Made by a program: the position numbers and the translations under genes. Shown here piece after piece: positions 15,138 to 28,712 of a stretch of DNA of 64,000 bases. Under the pieces are notes generated by a model that saw nothing but the letters and a program-made list of their open reading frames with translations, was not told the origin of the DNA and made no database searches. How positions within the stretch are numbered: the stretch's first letter is position 1; the number at the start of each line of letters is the position of its first letter. This DNA comes from Vibrio sp. HA2012 (GTDB taxonomy: Bacteria; Pseudomonadota; Gammaproteobacteria; Enterobacterales; Vibrionaceae): assembly GCF_002812955.1 (NCBI RefSeq), contig NZ_PFXK01000004.1:62001-126000 (forward strand), given 5' to 3'.

Positions 15138-17914
15138 GTATCCTTCTCACTTAAATATTCCCCGGCAGCCTGAACCACTTTTGTCATCTCATCCTGCAGT
15201 TCGAACAGTTCCGGTTCTGTCTCTTCAATGCTCATGCCGGAACGCAGATTTTTTTCTATCGTTGCGCAGACTTTCTTCAGTCCCGGAACACCGCTGTATG
15301 AGCAGCTGCCGTGCAGTTTATGGATATGGTGCAGCAGGGTATTGATCGAATATTCCTTATCGGCAATCGCCAGATCGACCACCCGGCTTACTTCGCCGAT
15401 ATAGCTGACCAGCATATCCAGCATTTCTCTGGCCAGAGACTCCTTATTGGCGGCCTGTTTCAAGGCTTTCTGCCAGTCGATGATGTGTCCATTGTGTGCC
15501 GGAGTCTCGGACGGCTCTCCGGTCAGTACCAGCTTTTCGACCTGACGGGCATCGGTCGCCGGATTCCAGTGCACCAGTACCTGTTGCAGAATATGTTCCT
15601 CAATCGGCTTGGTCAGGTAATCATCCATCCCGGCGTTGAGCAACCGATCCCGCTCCCCTGACATCGCATGTGCTGTAACGGCAATCACCGGGGTATCCTG
15701 ATTGAGCGGGATAGCTTTGATATGCTGACAGGCCTGCACGCCGTCCATATGTGGCATCTGGATGTCCATCAGCACAATATCGAACTTCTGTTTACCGGCT
15801 TCTTCCACGGCTTTTTCGCCGCTGCTGCAGGACACAACCTGTTCCACACGTTCTTTCAGCAGAGCCGAAATCAGTTTCAGGTTGGCCGGGTTATCATCCA
15901 CTGCCATGACTTTCAGCGGCAGTTTCTCTTCATCACTGACGGGCTCTGCCAGTGGCAATAGCGCGCTGACCTGCTGGTGGCGGGTGAGGGTCATCAGCAG
16001 CTTACGGCGCGAAATCGGTTTGGTCAGACACTGTACCGGGAAGGCTTTCAGCAGTTGCTCCGACAGCGCCAGCTCGGTACTCGGCAGGCCGATGATGATC
16101 TGCCCGGTATACTGGCGGATGGTGCCGATCCAGCCGGCAATGGTGGCCGGATCGCACGCCTGTTTCGGTGACAGATTGAGCAGCACGCTGTCCTGTGGGC
16201 GGGACTGTTCCGGAACGCTGGTCTGGTAGGTTACCTGAACGCCTTCCTGTCCGAGCATCTGCTGGATCACAGAGGCGGCCTGCATATTCGGCTCAATCAG
16301 CAGCAGGCGCTTATCTTTAAGGTATTGTTTATCAATCGGCTGGCTGAGCGGCAGATCGGTGGTGGCAAGATGCAGGGTAAACCAGAAGGTGGAGCCCTGG
16401 TGCAGACGGCTGGTCAGGCTGATCTCCCCGCCCATCTGACCGACCAGTTTCCGGGCGATCACCAGCCCGAGCCCAGTGCCGCCATAGCGACGGGAAATAC
16501 TGGCATCCGCCTGACGGAAGGCCTGAAACAGCTGTGTCTGCTGCCGTTCTGAAATACCGATTCCCGTATCCCGGATCATAAACTGCAGTTCGGCGGAGTC
16601 GTTATGCTGATCTTTCAGCTCTACCGTGATATCGATATTGCCCCGTTCGGTAAATTTGATCGAGTTACCGACCAGATTGGTCAGAATTTGCTGGATACGC
16701 AGAGGATCGCCGACCAGACCCGGAGGGATGCGTGAGTCTACTTTCAGGGTCAGTTCCAGCCCTTTTTCATGCGCCGACGGTGCCAGCAGGCTGACCACTT
16801 CTTCCAGATTTTCCTGAAACTCAAACGGGATATTTTCCAGCAGCAGCTTACCGGCTTCCAGTTTGGAGAAGTCCAGAATATCGTTAATGATATTCAGCAG
16901 GTTATTGGCCGAGCGCTCAATGGTCTGCAGATAATCCACCTGACTGCTGGTCAGTGTGGTTTTCAGCATCTGCCGGGCAAAGCCGATCACACCATTTAGT
17001 GGTGTTCTCAGCTCATGGGACATATTGGCCAGAAATTCAGATTTGATCCGCGCGGCCTCCTGAGCCCGTTTTTTCGCCAGATCCAGTTCTACGTTCTGGA
17101 TCTCAAGCTGTTCTAGTGTTTCCCGCAGATCCGATGTTGCCTGATCGATGCTGTTCTGCATCTCCATATGGTATTCCGACAGCGACATGGCCATCGCATT
17201 GATACCGCTTTTCAGCGTATCCAGTTCCCCGTGCATTTTGCCTTCGATCCGCGAGTCCAGATGACCGCGGCGGATTTTATCCACAGTGCGTTTCATATTA
17301 GTGATCGGCTGTGTGACTTCCTGCATCAGGCGGTAGGAAAACAGCCCGGCCAGAGCCAGACCAAAGATCAGCACAATCAATGCGGCAAACATTTCCTGAT
17401 ATTGCTGCAGCCGCAGTGGTGAGGTGTCCAGTTCCATGGCGATATAGCCCAGCACTCGGGTCATATCGGTTCTGAGACCGTTTTCCATATCAAACTGCCC
17501 TTCGGCCAGGATCGGAGCATGCAGGATCAGACGGTTACCGAGCATTTCAACATGGCTCAGCAGGGGGATCGGTTTATCTTTCGGCAGGGTCAGGGATTCA
17601 AAATTGGGGTGAAAGTTGGAGGTCACAAACAGCTGATGTTTAGCATCAAAGACGGCGATACTGCGGATGATGTCGGAATTTTTCCGGTGCGCATAGCCGA
17701 TAAGGCGTCTGACGGCGTCATGGCTCTGGCTCAGCATACCGTACTCACTGGCGATAGCCAGAGGTTCAAGGATACTGGTTCCTGAGTCAATAAGCTGATG
17801 CTCCAGATCGTGATAGCGATTGAAGGTAAAGAATGAACTTAACAGCAGCCCGATAATCAGTGTCGGAGCGAGTGTTAAAGTGATGACGCGGGCGCGTAAG
17901 CCGTATTTGGTCAT
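15134..17914 (-). CDS. barA: BarA/VarS hybrid sensor histidine kinase
   Basis: 926 residues in a full phosphorelay order: TM1 (about 10-30), periplasmic sensor, TM2 (about 172-192), HAMP (about 195-245), coiled coil, HisKA with His300 in FLANMSHELRTPL, HATPase (N box to GTGLGLVI), a degenerate receiver-like stretch, a receiver with Asp in DIVLMDIQMPHMDG, and a C-terminal HPt domain (HKLHGSCSYSG). BarA (VarS in Vibrio) feeds the response regulator UvrY/VarA, which drives Csr small RNAs and thereby carbon flow, quorum sensing and virulence. It is divergent from rlmD, as in related genomes. Three 17-bp repeats lie directly upstream of the ATG. Confidence 0.93.
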   Translation of the reverse strand: MTKYGLRARVITLTLAPTLIIGLLLSSFFTFNRYHDLEHQLIDSGTSILEPLAIASEYGMLSQSHDAVRRLIGYAHRKNSDIIRSIAVFDAKHQLFVTSNFHPNFESLTLPKDKPIPLLSHVEMLGNRLILHAPILAEGQFDMENGLRTDMTRVLGYIAMELDTSPLRLQQYQEMFAALIVLIFGLALAGLFSYRLMQEVTQPITNMKRTVDKIRRGHLDSRIEGKMHGELDTLKSGINAMAMSLSEYHMEMQNSIDQATSDLRETLEQLEIQNVELDLAKKRAQEAARIKSEFLANMSHELRTPLNGVIGFARQMLKTTLTSSQVDYLQTIERSANNLLNIINDILDFSKLEAGKLLLENIPFEFQENLEEVVSLLAPSAHEKGLELTLKVDSRIPPGLVGDPLRIQQILTNLVGNSIKFTERGNIDITVELKDQHNDSAELQFMIRDTGIGISERQQTQLFQAFRQADASISRRYGGTGLGLVIARKLVGQMGGEISLTSRLHQGSTFWFTLHLATTDLPLSQPIDKQYLKDKRLLLIEPNMQAASVIQQMLGQEGVQVTYQTSVPEQSRPQDSVLLNLSPKQACDPATIAGWIGTIRQYTGQIIIGLPSTELALSEQLLKAFPVQCLTKPISRRKLLMTLTRHQQVSALLPLAEPVSDEEKLPLKVMAVDDNPANLKLISALLKERVEQVVSCSSGEKAVEEAGKQKFDIVLMDIQMPHMDGVQACQHIKAIPLNQDTPVIAVTAHAMSGERDRLLNAGMDDYLTKPIEEHILQQVLVHWNPATDARQVEKLVLTGEPSETPAHNGHIIDWQKALKQAANKESLAREMLDMLVSYIGEVSRVVDLAIADKEYSINTLLHHIHKLHGSCSYSGVPGLKKVCATIEKNLRSGMSIEETEPELFELQDEMTKVVQAAGEYLSEKDT

Positions 17915-17965
17915 GTTTGCCTGATTGCCGTGTTTACCCGATTACCGTGTTTATCTGATTACAAG
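17915..17965. repeat. 17-bp tandem repeat x3 abutting the barA start codon
   Basis: GTTTGCCTGATTGCCGT (17915-17931), GTTTACCCGATTACCGT (17932-17948) and GTTTATCTGATTACAAG (17949-17965). The first copy touches the barA ATG, so the repeat occupies the 5' untranslated region, where the ribosome-binding site (only a weak CAGG) should be. Copy number could affect translation. Confidence 0.7.
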
Positions 17966-18100
17966 GCGGTCCGGATATGGGAAAATATGCAGTAGCTTAA
18001 ATCAAAGCTGACCATTTCGACAATTCCTCCCTGCTAAAATAGTGATATTCAGGGGGAACTCGTTTTACCGGACACAAATAAGGGCATCTGAGCAACAGGC

Positions 18101-19417
18101 ATGGCACGTTTTTATCAACCGAAAAAGAAAGCCGCACCGGCAACCAAACATCAGGCAATCATGATCGAAAAACTGGACCATCAGGGAGCCGGTATCGGTT
18201 ATCTGAACCGTAAACCGGTTTTTGTGGAAGGTGCTCTGCCCGGTGAAGAGGTGCTTATTCAGCTTACTGAAGACAAAAGTAAATACGCCCGGGGAACATT
18301 GATCCGACAGCTTTCTGTCAGCGAACATAGGGTCACGCCTTTCTGCCCGCATTACAGTGAATGCGGTGGTTGCAATATGCAGCATCTCTCTTATGTTGAG
18401 CAACTGAAACATAAGCAGGCTTCTCTGAGTCAGTTGATGAAAAAATTTGCCGGTGAGCAGACCGAACCGGAGGCGACGATTACCGGCCCGCAAACCGGAT
18501 ACCGTCGCCGGGCCAGATTCAGTCTGTTAAAAGATAAGAAAACCGCGGCGCTCCGATTCGGTTTCCGGAAAAAACAGAGTAAACAGATCGTCAATATTGA
18601 TCAGTGCCCGGTACTGGCACCGGAGCTGAATGCCCTGCTGCCGGAGCTGAAACGTGTACTGAGCGGGTTTAAGCATCAGGAACAACTGGGACATGCGGAA
18701 CTGGTGCTGGGAGACAATACCCCTGTGGTTCTGCTGCGGATCCTAAAACCGCTGGTGGCGGCCGATCAACAGGCGATAACCGATTTTGCCGGCCGGCATC
18801 ATTTAGCTCTGTATCTGCAGGTGGCTGACAGCGCACCAGAGCGGATAACGGGTGAGACGGCCTGCTATACGGAAACCGGACTCCGTATCCCGTTTTTGCC
18901 GACCAACTTTATTCAGGTCAACCGCAGTGTCAACCAGCAGATGGTGGCTCAGGCACTGGAATGGCTGGATGTTCAGCCGGACGAGCAGGTACTGGATCTC
19001 TTCTGCGGGTTGGGTAATTTCAGCCTTCCGCTGGCGCAGCAGGCTGCACAGGTTGTCGGTGTGGAAGGCGTTCAGGAGATGGTGACTCAGGCGGCCGATA
19101 ATGCCGCATCCAATGGCCTGCACAACACCGCTTTTTATCAGGCAGATCTGGAACAGGCATTGGCCGGACAGGCATGGGCAGAGACCCGGTTTGAAAAAGT
19201 GCTGCTGGATCCGGCACGGGCGGGAGCCGCCGGTGTCGTTGAACAGCTGGCCGGACTGGGGGCAAAAAGAGTGGTGTATGTTTCATGCAACCCTGCTACT
19301 CTTGCCAGAGATTCTCAATGTTTACTGCAACAGGGTTATAAGCTGCAGAAGATGGGCATGCTGGATATGTTTCCGCACACCAGTCATCTGGAGTCTATGG
19401 CGCTGTTTGTGAAATAA
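18101..19417 (+). CDS. rlmD: 23S rRNA (uracil-1939-C5)-methyltransferase RlmD
   Basis: 438 residues. An N-terminal TRAM domain is followed by the Fe-S cysteine set ([14 protein letters not shown], with a fourth Cys in DQCPVL), then a SAM-dependent methyltransferase with [14 protein letters not shown] for cofactor binding and the catalytic Cys in [11 protein letters not shown]. It makes m5U at position 1939 of 23S rRNA. The neighbours barA (divergent) and relA (downstream) are the standard gammaproteobacterial order. All cysteines and the catalytic motif are intact. Confidence 0.94.
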   Translation: MARFYQPKKKAAPATKHQAIMIEKLDHQGAGIGYLNRKPVFVEGALPGEEVLIQLTEDKSKYARGTLIRQLSVSEHRVTPFCPHYSECGGCNMQHLSYVEQLKHKQASLSQLMKKFAGEQTEPEATITGPQTGYRRRARFSLLKDKKTAALRFGFRKKQSKQIVNIDQCPVLAPELNALLPELKRVLSGFKHQEQLGHAELVLGDNTPVVLLRILKPLVAADQQAITDFAGRHHLALYLQVADSAPERITGETACYTETGLRIPFLPTNFIQVNRSVNQQMVAQALEWLDVQPDEQVLDLFCGLGNFSLPLAQQAAQVVGVEGVQEMVTQAADNAASNGLHNTAFYQADLEQALAGQAWAETRFEKVLLDPARAGAAGVVEQLAGLGAKRVVYVSCNPATLARDSQCLLQQGYKLQKMGMLDMFPHTSHLESMALFVK

Positions 19418-19527
19418 CGGCGAACTTATTCAGATAACGGATCACAGATATCCGCAAGCACAATAAATAGTACCGGTATCCGCTGGCTTATTCAGGGCGA
19501 TACCGGTCAGCAGCTAGGGAAAGATCG

Positions 19528-21750
19528 ATGGTCGCAGTACGTGGCGCACACTTAAATAAAGACGAACAGTTTGAACTGGAAAGCTGGATTGCCAGCTTAA
19601 AGCAGGATAAGGCGACCTCAGCGAGGCTGCTGGAGGTATACCGGCAGTGTGAAAAACAGGTCGAAGGTAAAGACAACGGAGCCCTGTTGCTGTGGCGCGG
19701 ACGGGAGATGATCGAAATACTGATCACCCTGTCTATGGACAGAGCCACACTGGTGGCCGCACAGCTTTTCCCTGTGGTTTCTTCCGGCTGTTTTGAACGG
19801 GAAGCCTTTGAAGAAACTTACGGTAAAGAGATCATCAAGCTGATTGACGGTGTGGAAGAGATGGCGGCTATCGGTCAGCTGAATGTCACGCTGGAAGGCT
19901 CCGAAGCCTCTGGGCAGGTGGATAATGTTCGCCGCATGTTGCTGGCGATGGTGGATGATTTCCGCTGCGTGATCATCAAACTGGCAGAGCGGATCTGCAA
20001 CCTGCGCGAAGTCACTCAGGAGCCGGATGAGGTTCGGCAGGCAGCCGCCAGAGAGTGTGCCAATATCTATGCGCCGCTGGCGAACCGGCTTGGTATCGGT
20101 CAGCTGAAATGGGAAATCGAAGATTATGCGTTCCGTTATCAGCATGCTGACACTTACAAGCAGATAGCGAAGCAACTGGCTGAGCGGCGGATCGACCGGG
20201 AACATTACATTGCTGATTTTGTGACGGATCTGGCTGATGAAATGCGTGCATCCGGTATCAATGCGGAAGTCAGTGGCCGTCCGAAGCATATCTACAGCAT
20301 CTGGCGTAAGATGCAGAAAAAAAGCCTCGCCTTTGACGAACTGTTCGATGTGCGAGCTGTTCGTATCATTGCTGATCAGTTGCAGGACTGTTATGCCGCG
20401 CTGGGTGTGGTGCATACCAAATATAAGCATCTGCCGAGCGAATTCGACGATTACGTCGCCAACCCCAAACCCAACGGCTACCAGTCTATCCATACGGTGA
20501 TCTTAGGTCCGGAAGGCAAGACGATCGAAATCCAGATCCGCACCAAGCAGATGCATGAAGATTCGGAGCTGGGGGTGGCGGCTCACTGGAAATATAAAGA
20601 AGGCGGCAGCGGTGGCCGCAGCGGTTACGATGAAAAAATTACCTGGCTGCGAAAACTGCTCGACTGGCAGGAAGAAATGTCGGATTCCGGCGAAATGCTG
20701 GATGAGCTGCGTTCTCAGGTGTTTGATGATCGTGTCTATGCCTTTACCCCGCGTGGGGATGTGGTTGACCTGCCGATGGGGGCTACGCCGCTCGATTTTG
20801 CTTACCATATTCACTCTGAGGTCGGCCATCGCTGTATCGGTGCCAAAGTGGGCGGACGTATTGTGCCTTTCACCCATAAACTGACGATGGGTGATCAGGT
20901 TGAGATCATTACCGCGAAAGAACCGAATCCTTCTCGTGACTGGCTGAACCCGTCACTGGGCTTTGTGCATTCCGGACGTGCCCGCGCCAAAATTAACGCC
21001 TGGTTCCGTAAGCAGAGCCGGGAGAAGAATCTGGAAGCCGGTCGGGAAATACTGGAGCACGAACTGCATAAGATCGGCGCGACCCTGAAAGATGCCAGCG
21101 AATATGCGCTGAAACGCTTTAACGTAAATACTCCGGATGAACTGTATGTCGGTGTCGGCAGCGGTGACCTGCGTATCAATCAGATCATCAACCATATTAA
21201 TGCTCTGGTGAATAAGCCGACCGCTGAAGAAGAAGATCAGCAGGTGCTGGAAAAGCTGCAGGGAGCCGAGGCCAAAGTGCAGCAGCAGAGCCGTCCGCAT
21301 AAAGATGCGGTGGTGGTGGAAGGGGTGGATAACCTGATGACGCACCTTGCCCGTTGTTGCCAGCCTATCCCCGGTGATGCGATTTGCGGCTATATCACGC
21401 AGGGACGGGGGATTTCGGTGCATCGCGCCGACTGTGAACAGTTAGCCGAACTGCGGATCCACGCACCGGAGCGGATCATCGAGACAGTCTGGGGCGGCGG
21501 CTTTGTCGGCTCTTACATCCTGACGCTCAGGGTAGAAGCGCTGGAGCGCGGTGGTCTGCTGAAAGACATTACCACTCTGCTGGCGAACGAAAAGATGAAG
21601 GTAACCGGGATGAAAAGCCGCACGGACTATAAACGTCAGATGTCGGTGATGGATTTTGATATTGAGGTGGAAAGCGTTGAAGTGCTGGGGCGCATCTCTG
21701 CCCGTATTGAACAGATAAAAGATGTAATAAAAGTGAAGCGGTTAGGATAA
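19528..21750 (+). CDS. relA: GTP pyrophosphokinase RelA, (p)ppGpp synthetase
   Basis: 740 residues, the length of RelA. Domain order: a pseudo-hydrolase HD-like region (about 30-200), synthetase ([13 protein letters not shown], then [11 protein letters not shown] and PNGYQSIHT), TGS (about 405-465, [14 protein letters not shown]), a zinc-finger/helical middle with [11 protein letters not shown], and a C-terminal ACT domain. RelA binds stalled ribosomes with uncharged tRNA and makes (p)ppGpp in amino-acid starvation. dksA, whose product acts together with ppGpp on RNA polymerase, is also in this window. mazG follows after two bases. Confidence 0.95.
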   Translation: MVAVRGAHLNKDEQFELESWIASLKQDKATSARLLEVYRQCEKQVEGKDNGALLLWRGREMIEILITLSMDRATLVAAQLFPVVSSGCFEREAFEETYGKEIIKLIDGVEEMAAIGQLNVTLEGSEASGQVDNVRRMLLAMVDDFRCVIIKLAERICNLREVTQEPDEVRQAAARECANIYAPLANRLGIGQLKWEIEDYAFRYQHADTYKQIAKQLAERRIDREHYIADFVTDLADEMRASGINAEVSGRPKHIYSIWRKMQKKSLAFDELFDVRAVRIIADQLQDCYAALGVVHTKYKHLPSEFDDYVANPKPNGYQSIHTVILGPEGKTIEIQIRTKQMHEDSELGVAAHWKYKEGGSGGRSGYDEKITWLRKLLDWQEEMSDSGEMLDELRSQVFDDRVYAFTPRGDVVDLPMGATPLDFAYHIHSEVGHRCIGAKVGGRIVPFTHKLTMGDQVEIITAKEPNPSRDWLNPSLGFVHSGRARAKINAWFRKQSREKNLEAGREILEHELHKIGATLKDASEYALKRFNVNTPDELYVGVGSGDLRINQIINHINALVNKPTAEEEDQQVLEKLQGAEAKVQQQSRPHKDAVVVEGVDNLMTHLARCCQPIPGDAICGYITQGRGISVHRADCEQLAELRIHAPERIIETVWGGGFVGSYILTLRVEALERGGLLKDITTLLANEKMKVTGMKSRTDYKRQMSVMDFDIEVESVEVLGRISARIEQIKDVIKVKRLG

Positions 21751-21752
21751 AA

Positions 21753-22577
21753 GTGATGACACAGGAAACGGAGAAGCTGCTGGCGCTGATGGCAACACTC
21801 AGGGATCCGCAGCAGGGGTGCCCGTGGGATCGGAAACAAGATATCGACAGCCTGATCCCGCATTCCATTGAAGAGATGTTCGAAGTGGTGGATGCCATCC
21901 ATAACCGTGACTGGGAAAACCTGCAGGAAGAGCTGGGTGATCTGCTGTTTCAGGTGGTGTTTTACAGCCAGATTGCACAGGAATCCGGTCACTTCAATTT
22001 TGAGCAGGTGGTTCGCGGGCTGAATCAGAAGCTGATCCGCCGTCATCCGCATGTTTTTTCCGATGCTGAGTTTGCTTCTGAGACTGAGATCAATGCCAAC
22101 TGGGAACTGGAAAAAGCCAAAGAAAAGGCGGAAAAAGCCAGACGGGCAGGAAATCCGGAGAAAACAGGCGAAGCGGCAGAAAGTATTCTAGACTCAATAC
22201 CAGCTTCTTTACCTGCACTGTCCAAAGCGAAGAAGATCCAGAAGCAGTGTGCCAAACACGGTTTTGACTGGGATACGCTGGGGCCGGTGGCGGATAAGGT
22301 TCGGGAAGAAATTGACGAGGTAATGGAAGAAGCCCTTCAGGTAACGCCGGATGAAGAACATCTGGAAGAAGAACTGGGCGATCTGCTGTTTTCTGTGGTG
22401 AATCTGGTGCGTTTTCTGGGCAAAGACCCGGAAGTGGCGCTGCGCAAGGCGAACAATAAATTTGACCGCCGTATTCGTCAGGTCGAGCAGGGGGTTCGGG
22501 CGCAGGGCAAACAGATGAAAGAGTGTTCGCTGGAAGAGCTGGAAGAACACTGGGTTCAGGTTAAACGTGCTGAATAA
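21753..22577 (+). CDS. mazG: Nucleoside triphosphate pyrophosphohydrolase MazG
   Basis: 274 residues made of two tandem MazG domains. The first has [23 protein letters not shown] and [13 protein letters not shown]; the second has [13 protein letters not shown] and [17 protein letters not shown]. MazG hydrolyses NTPs and dNTPs to monophosphates and, in E. coli, lowers ppGpp by acting downstream of RelA. The start may be GTG 21753 or the overlapping ATG 21756. It sits two bases after relA, so the two are probably one transcript. Confidence 0.93.
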   Translation: MMTQETEKLLALMATLRDPQQGCPWDRKQDIDSLIPHSIEEMFEVVDAIHNRDWENLQEELGDLLFQVVFYSQIAQESGHFNFEQVVRGLNQKLIRRHPHVFSDAEFASETEINANWELEKAKEKAEKARRAGNPEKTGEAAESILDSIPASLPALSKAKKIQKQCAKHGFDWDTLGPVADKVREEIDEVMEEALQVTPDEEHLEEELGDLLFSVVNLVRFLGKDPEVALRKANNKFDRRIRQVEQGVRAQGKQMKECSLEELEEHWVQVKRAE

Positions 22578-22589
22578 ACCGTATAATAG

Positions 22590-22649
22590 GACGATCGGGA
22601 ATATAAGAAGATAACCGGAAATATAAAAAGACAATCGGGTCGCTATAAA
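22590..22649. repeat. 20-bp imperfect tandem repeat x3 between mazG and pyrG
   Basis: GACGATCGGGAATATAAGAA (22590-22609), GATAACCGGAAATATAAAAA (22610-22629) and GACAATCGGGTCGCTATAAA (22630-22649). It begins 12 bases after the mazG stop and lies upstream of the pyrG promoter region. No gene frame uses it. Confidence 0.65.
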
Positions 22650-22667
22650 CAGAGATAGCAGAATTGA

Positions 22668-24458
<1,791 letters not shown>

Positions 24459-24464
24459 GATACG

Positions 24465-24501
24465 GACAGCAGCGTTAGTGGTGCTGCTGTCTTTAATTTT
24501 G
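24465..24501 (+). terminator. Rho-independent terminator after pyrG
   Basis: GACAGCAGC (24465-24473) pairs with GCTGCTGTC (24483-24491) over a 9-base loop, followed by TTTAATTTTG. It lies between pyrG and eno, so eno likely has its own promoter immediately after. Confidence 0.75.
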
Positions 24502-24514
24502 ACATTTATATTGA

Positions 24515-25831
<1,317 letters not shown>

Positions 25832-25848
25832 TTCTTTATTGGGTTAAC

Positions 25849-25880
25849 CGACGATTGTATTAATCGACGATTGTATTAAA
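25849..25880. repeat. 16-bp tandem duplication downstream of eno
   Basis: CGACGATTGTATTAAT (25849-25864) is followed directly by CGACGATTGTATTAAA (25865-25880), 15 of 16 identical. It sits between the eno stop and the eno terminator. Confidence 0.75.
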
Positions 25881-25898
25881 GAACGATGACGTTCTGAT

Positions 25899-25930
25899 AA
25901 GCGCCTCCTTTGGGAGGCGCTTTTATTTTC
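25899..25930 (+). terminator. Rho-independent terminator after eno
   Basis: GCGCCTCC (25901-25908) pairs with GGAGGCGC (25913-25920), loop TTTG, flanked by AA/TT and followed by TTTTATTTTC. A strong, compact terminator. Confidence 0.9.
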
Positions 25931-25986
25931 TGGGAAGTCCTTTTTATTTTCTGAGAAGTACTGTTTATCTTCTGAGAAGTACATAG
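25921..25986. repeat. 20-23 bp tandem repeat x3 after the eno terminator
   Basis: Three adjoining units start at 25921, 25941 and 25964. Each has the core TTTTATTTTCTGRGAAGT or a close variant: TTTTATTTTCTGGGAAGTCC, then TTTTTATTTTCTGAGAAGTA, then TTTATCTTCTGAGAAGTA. The first unit begins with the terminator T-run itself. The rest of the 294-base eno-ftsB gap shows only promoter-like AT-rich DNA before ftsB. Confidence 0.7.
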
Positions 25987-26125
25987 CGATCGCCGGTATC
26001 TGCTGAAACCTTGCATCTCTGTTTCGGCTGGGGGACTGTCGGGTCTCTGGTCCTATATTCTTCTTCTCTTCCAGATATGTTATAACTAGTCTTTATTTTC
26101 CATTTCCAACAACGGGAAACACGGC

Positions 26126-26407
26126 GTGCGTTTATTTACTCTGGGGCTGTTTATATTACTGGCTCTGCTGCTTTATACCTTTTTCTGGGGGAAAAACGGC
26201 TGGTTTGACTACACCGGGGTACAGAACGAGATCGACGTGCAACGGTCGGTTAATCAGAACCTGCAGAAACGTAACAGCGAAATGTTTTCTGAAATCGATG
26301 ACCTTCGGCAGGGGCTGGATGCGGTAGAAGAACGCGCCCGGCATGAACTGGGAATGGTAAAAGAAGGGGAAACCTTCTACCGCATTGTCGGTGAAGGGGC
26401 ACACTGA
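26126..26407 (+). CDS. ftsB: Cell division protein FtsB
   Basis: 93 residues with a GTG start at 26126. There is one N-terminal membrane span ([20 protein letters not shown]), then a periplasmic coiled coil (about 30-70, [22 protein letters not shown]) and the conserved [18 protein letters not shown] end. FtsB joins FtsL and FtsQ in the divisome and helps trigger septal peptidoglycan synthesis. It sits between eno and ispD, as in E. coli. Confidence 0.94.
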   Translation: MRLFTLGLFILLALLLYTFFWGKNGWFDYTGVQNEIDVQRSVNQNLQKRNSEMFSEIDDLRQGLDAVEERARHELGMVKEGETFYRIVGEGAH

Positions 26408-26420
26408 TACAGAAAAGACA

Positions 26421-27146
26421 ATGACACAACCCCAAAACGACACTATGTATGCCATTATTCCTGCCGCCGGTGTCGGCAGCCGGATGATGGCGGATAAGCC
26501 CAAACAGTATCTGCGGCTGCACGGTAAAACCATACTGGAACATACCGCAGACAAGCTGCTGAGTCATCCGGCCATCGGTAAGGTTATCATTGCCGTCAGC
26601 GCGGATGATCCGTTTTATGCGCAACTGCCGCTGGCTTCGCATCCTGATGTGATCCGAGTGGATGGCGGTCGGGAACGCGCAGACAGCGTATTGTCGGCGC
26701 TGAACTTTTTACTTTCAGCGTTTGAGTCACTCACTGATAACTGGGTGCTGGTGCATGATGCCGCCCGCCCCTGCGTTGCCGTCAGTGATATTGATACACT
26801 GATCCGTGAACTGTCTGACGATGCCGTCGGTGGTATTCTGGCGGCTCCGGTACGGGATACGATGAAACGCAGCCGTGCCGACGGGCATATTACCCAAACG
26901 GTAGACAGAACCTATCTCTGGCACGCTCTGACTCCGCAGATGTTCCGTATCGGGCAACTGCATGCTGCACTTTCACAGGCACTGGCTGCCGGTGTCAGTA
27001 TTACCGATGAAGCGTCGGCGATGGAATGGGCCGGCCTTGCTCCCCGTCTGATTGCAGGCCGCGCCGATAACCTGAAGATCACTCAGCCGGAAGATCTGGT
27101 GCTGGCCGGTTTTTACCTCGAAAGAGAATGTAACACGAAGGAATAA
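26421..27146 (+). CDS. ispD: 2-C-methyl-D-erythritol 4-phosphate cytidylyltransferase IspD
   Basis: The start chosen is ATG 26421, 13 bases after the ftsB stop; an upstream in-frame ATG (26385) lies inside ftsB and lacks family sequence. The product has 241 residues. Motifs of the cytidylyltransferase fold: [12 protein letters not shown] for CTP binding, KPKQYL, and [11 protein letters not shown]. It makes CDP-methylerythritol in the non-mevalonate isoprenoid pathway. ispF follows with overlapping stop and start (TAATG). Confidence 0.95.
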   Translation: MTQPQNDTMYAIIPAAGVGSRMMADKPKQYLRLHGKTILEHTADKLLSHPAIGKVIIAVSADDPFYAQLPLASHPDVIRVDGGRERADSVLSALNFLLSAFESLTDNWVLVHDAARPCVAVSDIDTLIRELSDDAVGGILAAPVRDTMKRSRADGHITQTVDRTYLWHALTPQMFRIGQLHAALSQALAAGVSITDEASAMEWAGLAPRLIAGRADNLKITQPEDLVLAGFYLERECNTKE

Positions 27147-27148
27147 TG

Positions 27149-27625
27149 ATGATTCGTATTGGTCATGGTTTTGATGTACACAAATTCGGCGGAGAAGGGC
27201 CGGTCATTATCGGTGGGGTTGCTGTGCCTTATGAGCAGGGGCTGCTGGCGCATTCTGATGGTGATGTCGCTCTGCATGCCCTGACCGATGCCCTGCTCGG
27301 TGCGATTGCCGAAGGCGATATCGGCCGTCATTTTCCGGATACGGATGCAGAGTGGAAAGGAGCCGACAGCCGGGAATTGATGAAAGCCGTGTATGCTATG
27401 GTGCAGGACAAAGGCTACCGGATCGGTAATCTGGATGTCACCATTATTGCTCAGGCACCGAAAATGTTGCCCTATATTCAGCCGATGCGTGAAGCCATTG
27501 CGGCAGATCTACTTACCGATATCGGTAATATTAATGTTAAAGCAACCACAACGGAAAAATTGGGTTTTACCGGCAGAAAAGAAGGTATTGCCTGTGAAGC
27601 CGTTGTGTTGCTGATGAAGAAGTGA
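27149..27625 (+). CDS. ispF: 2-C-methyl-D-erythritol 2,4-cyclodiphosphate synthase IspF
   Basis: 158 residues from ATG 27149; the preceding ATG (27146) overlaps the ispD stop but is only three bases from the AAGGA ribosome site, so the second is preferred. The zinc site is visible in GHGFDVH, with the conserved [18 protein letters not shown] and the [17 protein letters not shown] end. It cyclises the IspE product in the isoprenoid pathway. Order ispD-ispF-truD-surE-pcm is the common gammaproteobacterial operon. Confidence 0.95.
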   Translation: MIRIGHGFDVHKFGGEGPVIIGGVAVPYEQGLLAHSDGDVALHALTDALLGAIAEGDIGRHFPDTDAEWKGADSRELMKAVYAMVQDKGYRIGNLDVTIIAQAPKMLPYIQPMREAIAADLLTDIGNINVKATTTEKLGFTGRKEGIACEAVVLLMKK

Positions 27626-27630
27626 ACCCT

Positions 27631-28683
27631 ATGACAGATATTCTTGCTGATCTGGCTTACCTGTATGGCAAACCACAGTCCAAAGCAAAACTGAAAGCCG
27701 TACCTGAGCACTTTATTGTGCGTGAAGTCCTTGGCTATGATTTTACCGGTACGGGAGAACACCTGATGGTGAAGATCCGTAAAAGCGGTGAAAACACCAC
27801 CTTTGTTGCCAATGAGTTAGCCAGATACTGTGGCGTAAAATCCAGAGATGTCAGTTGGGCCGGTCTGAAAGACCGTCATGCTGTGACTGAACAGTGGCTG
27901 AGTATCCACTTGCCGAAAGGGGATGATCCGGATTTTTCTGCTTTTGAGCAGCAATATCCGCATATTCAGATCCTGGCTGTGACCCGGCACCATAAAAAAC
28001 TGCGTCCGGGCGAGCTGGCCGGTAATGAGTTTGATATTATCCTCTCAGAAGTCACCGATGTTGCTGCCGTTGAAACACGTCTGCAGCAGATAGTTCTGCA
28101 CGGCGTACCTAATTACTTTGGTGCTCAGCGGTTTGGCCGCGAAGGGAACAACCTGACGGAAGCCCGGCGCTGGGGGCGGGACAATGTCCGCACCCGTAAT
28201 CAGAATCAGCGCAGTATGTATCTGTCGGCGGCTCGTTCCTGGATGTTTAATCAGATTGTCTCGGCACGTATTCAGCAAGGCAGTTTTGCTACCCTGCTCA
28301 GTGGTGATCTGGTCAGAAGCGGTGATGAAACCATAGTGGTCAGTGCCGATAACCGGGCTGGGCTGGAAGCCGGATCCGCTGAACAGACTCTGTTTATCAC
28401 TGCGGCTCTGGCTGGGGATAATGCCTTGCCGACACAGGATGCGGCGCTGGAGCTGGAGCAGCCGGTTCTGGATGCAGAGCCGGATCTGATGGCTTTGATC
28501 CGTGGGAACCGGATGCGGCATGAACGGCGGGACATCCTGCTGCTGCCGGAATCTTTGCAGTATGAATGTATGGATAATGAGATAAAAATTTCCTTCTCGT
28601 TATCTTCCGGCTGTTTTGCTACCTCGGTTATCCGGGAACTGGCAGAAGAGATCCCGGTTGAGCGTCATTACTCTCAGGCCTGA
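27631..28683 (+). CDS. truD: tRNA pseudouridine(13) synthase TruD
   Basis: 350 residues from ATG 27631, six bases after the ispF stop; a GTG at 27622 overlaps ispF and is less likely. The catalytic Asp lies in [15 protein letters not shown], and the [13 protein letters not shown] and [16 protein letters not shown] segments are typical. It makes pseudouridine at position 13 of tRNA-Glu. It sits in the middle of the ispDF-truD-surE-pcm operon. Confidence 0.95.
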   Translation: MTDILADLAYLYGKPQSKAKLKAVPEHFIVREVLGYDFTGTGEHLMVKIRKSGENTTFVANELARYCGVKSRDVSWAGLKDRHAVTEQWLSIHLPKGDDPDFSAFEQQYPHIQILAVTRHHKKLRPGELAGNEFDIILSEVTDVAAVETRLQQIVLHGVPNYFGAQRFGREGNNLTEARRWGRDNVRTRNQNQRSMYLSAARSWMFNQIVSARIQQGSFATLLSGDLVRSGDETIVVSADNRAGLEAGSAEQTLFITAALAGDNALPTQDAALELEQPVLDAEPDLMALIRGNRMRHERRDILLLPESLQYECMDNEIKISFSLSSGCFATSVIRELAEEIPVERHYSQA

Positions 28684-28712
28684 ACCCGTGTAGGGAACAG
28701 AAGGAAACAAGC

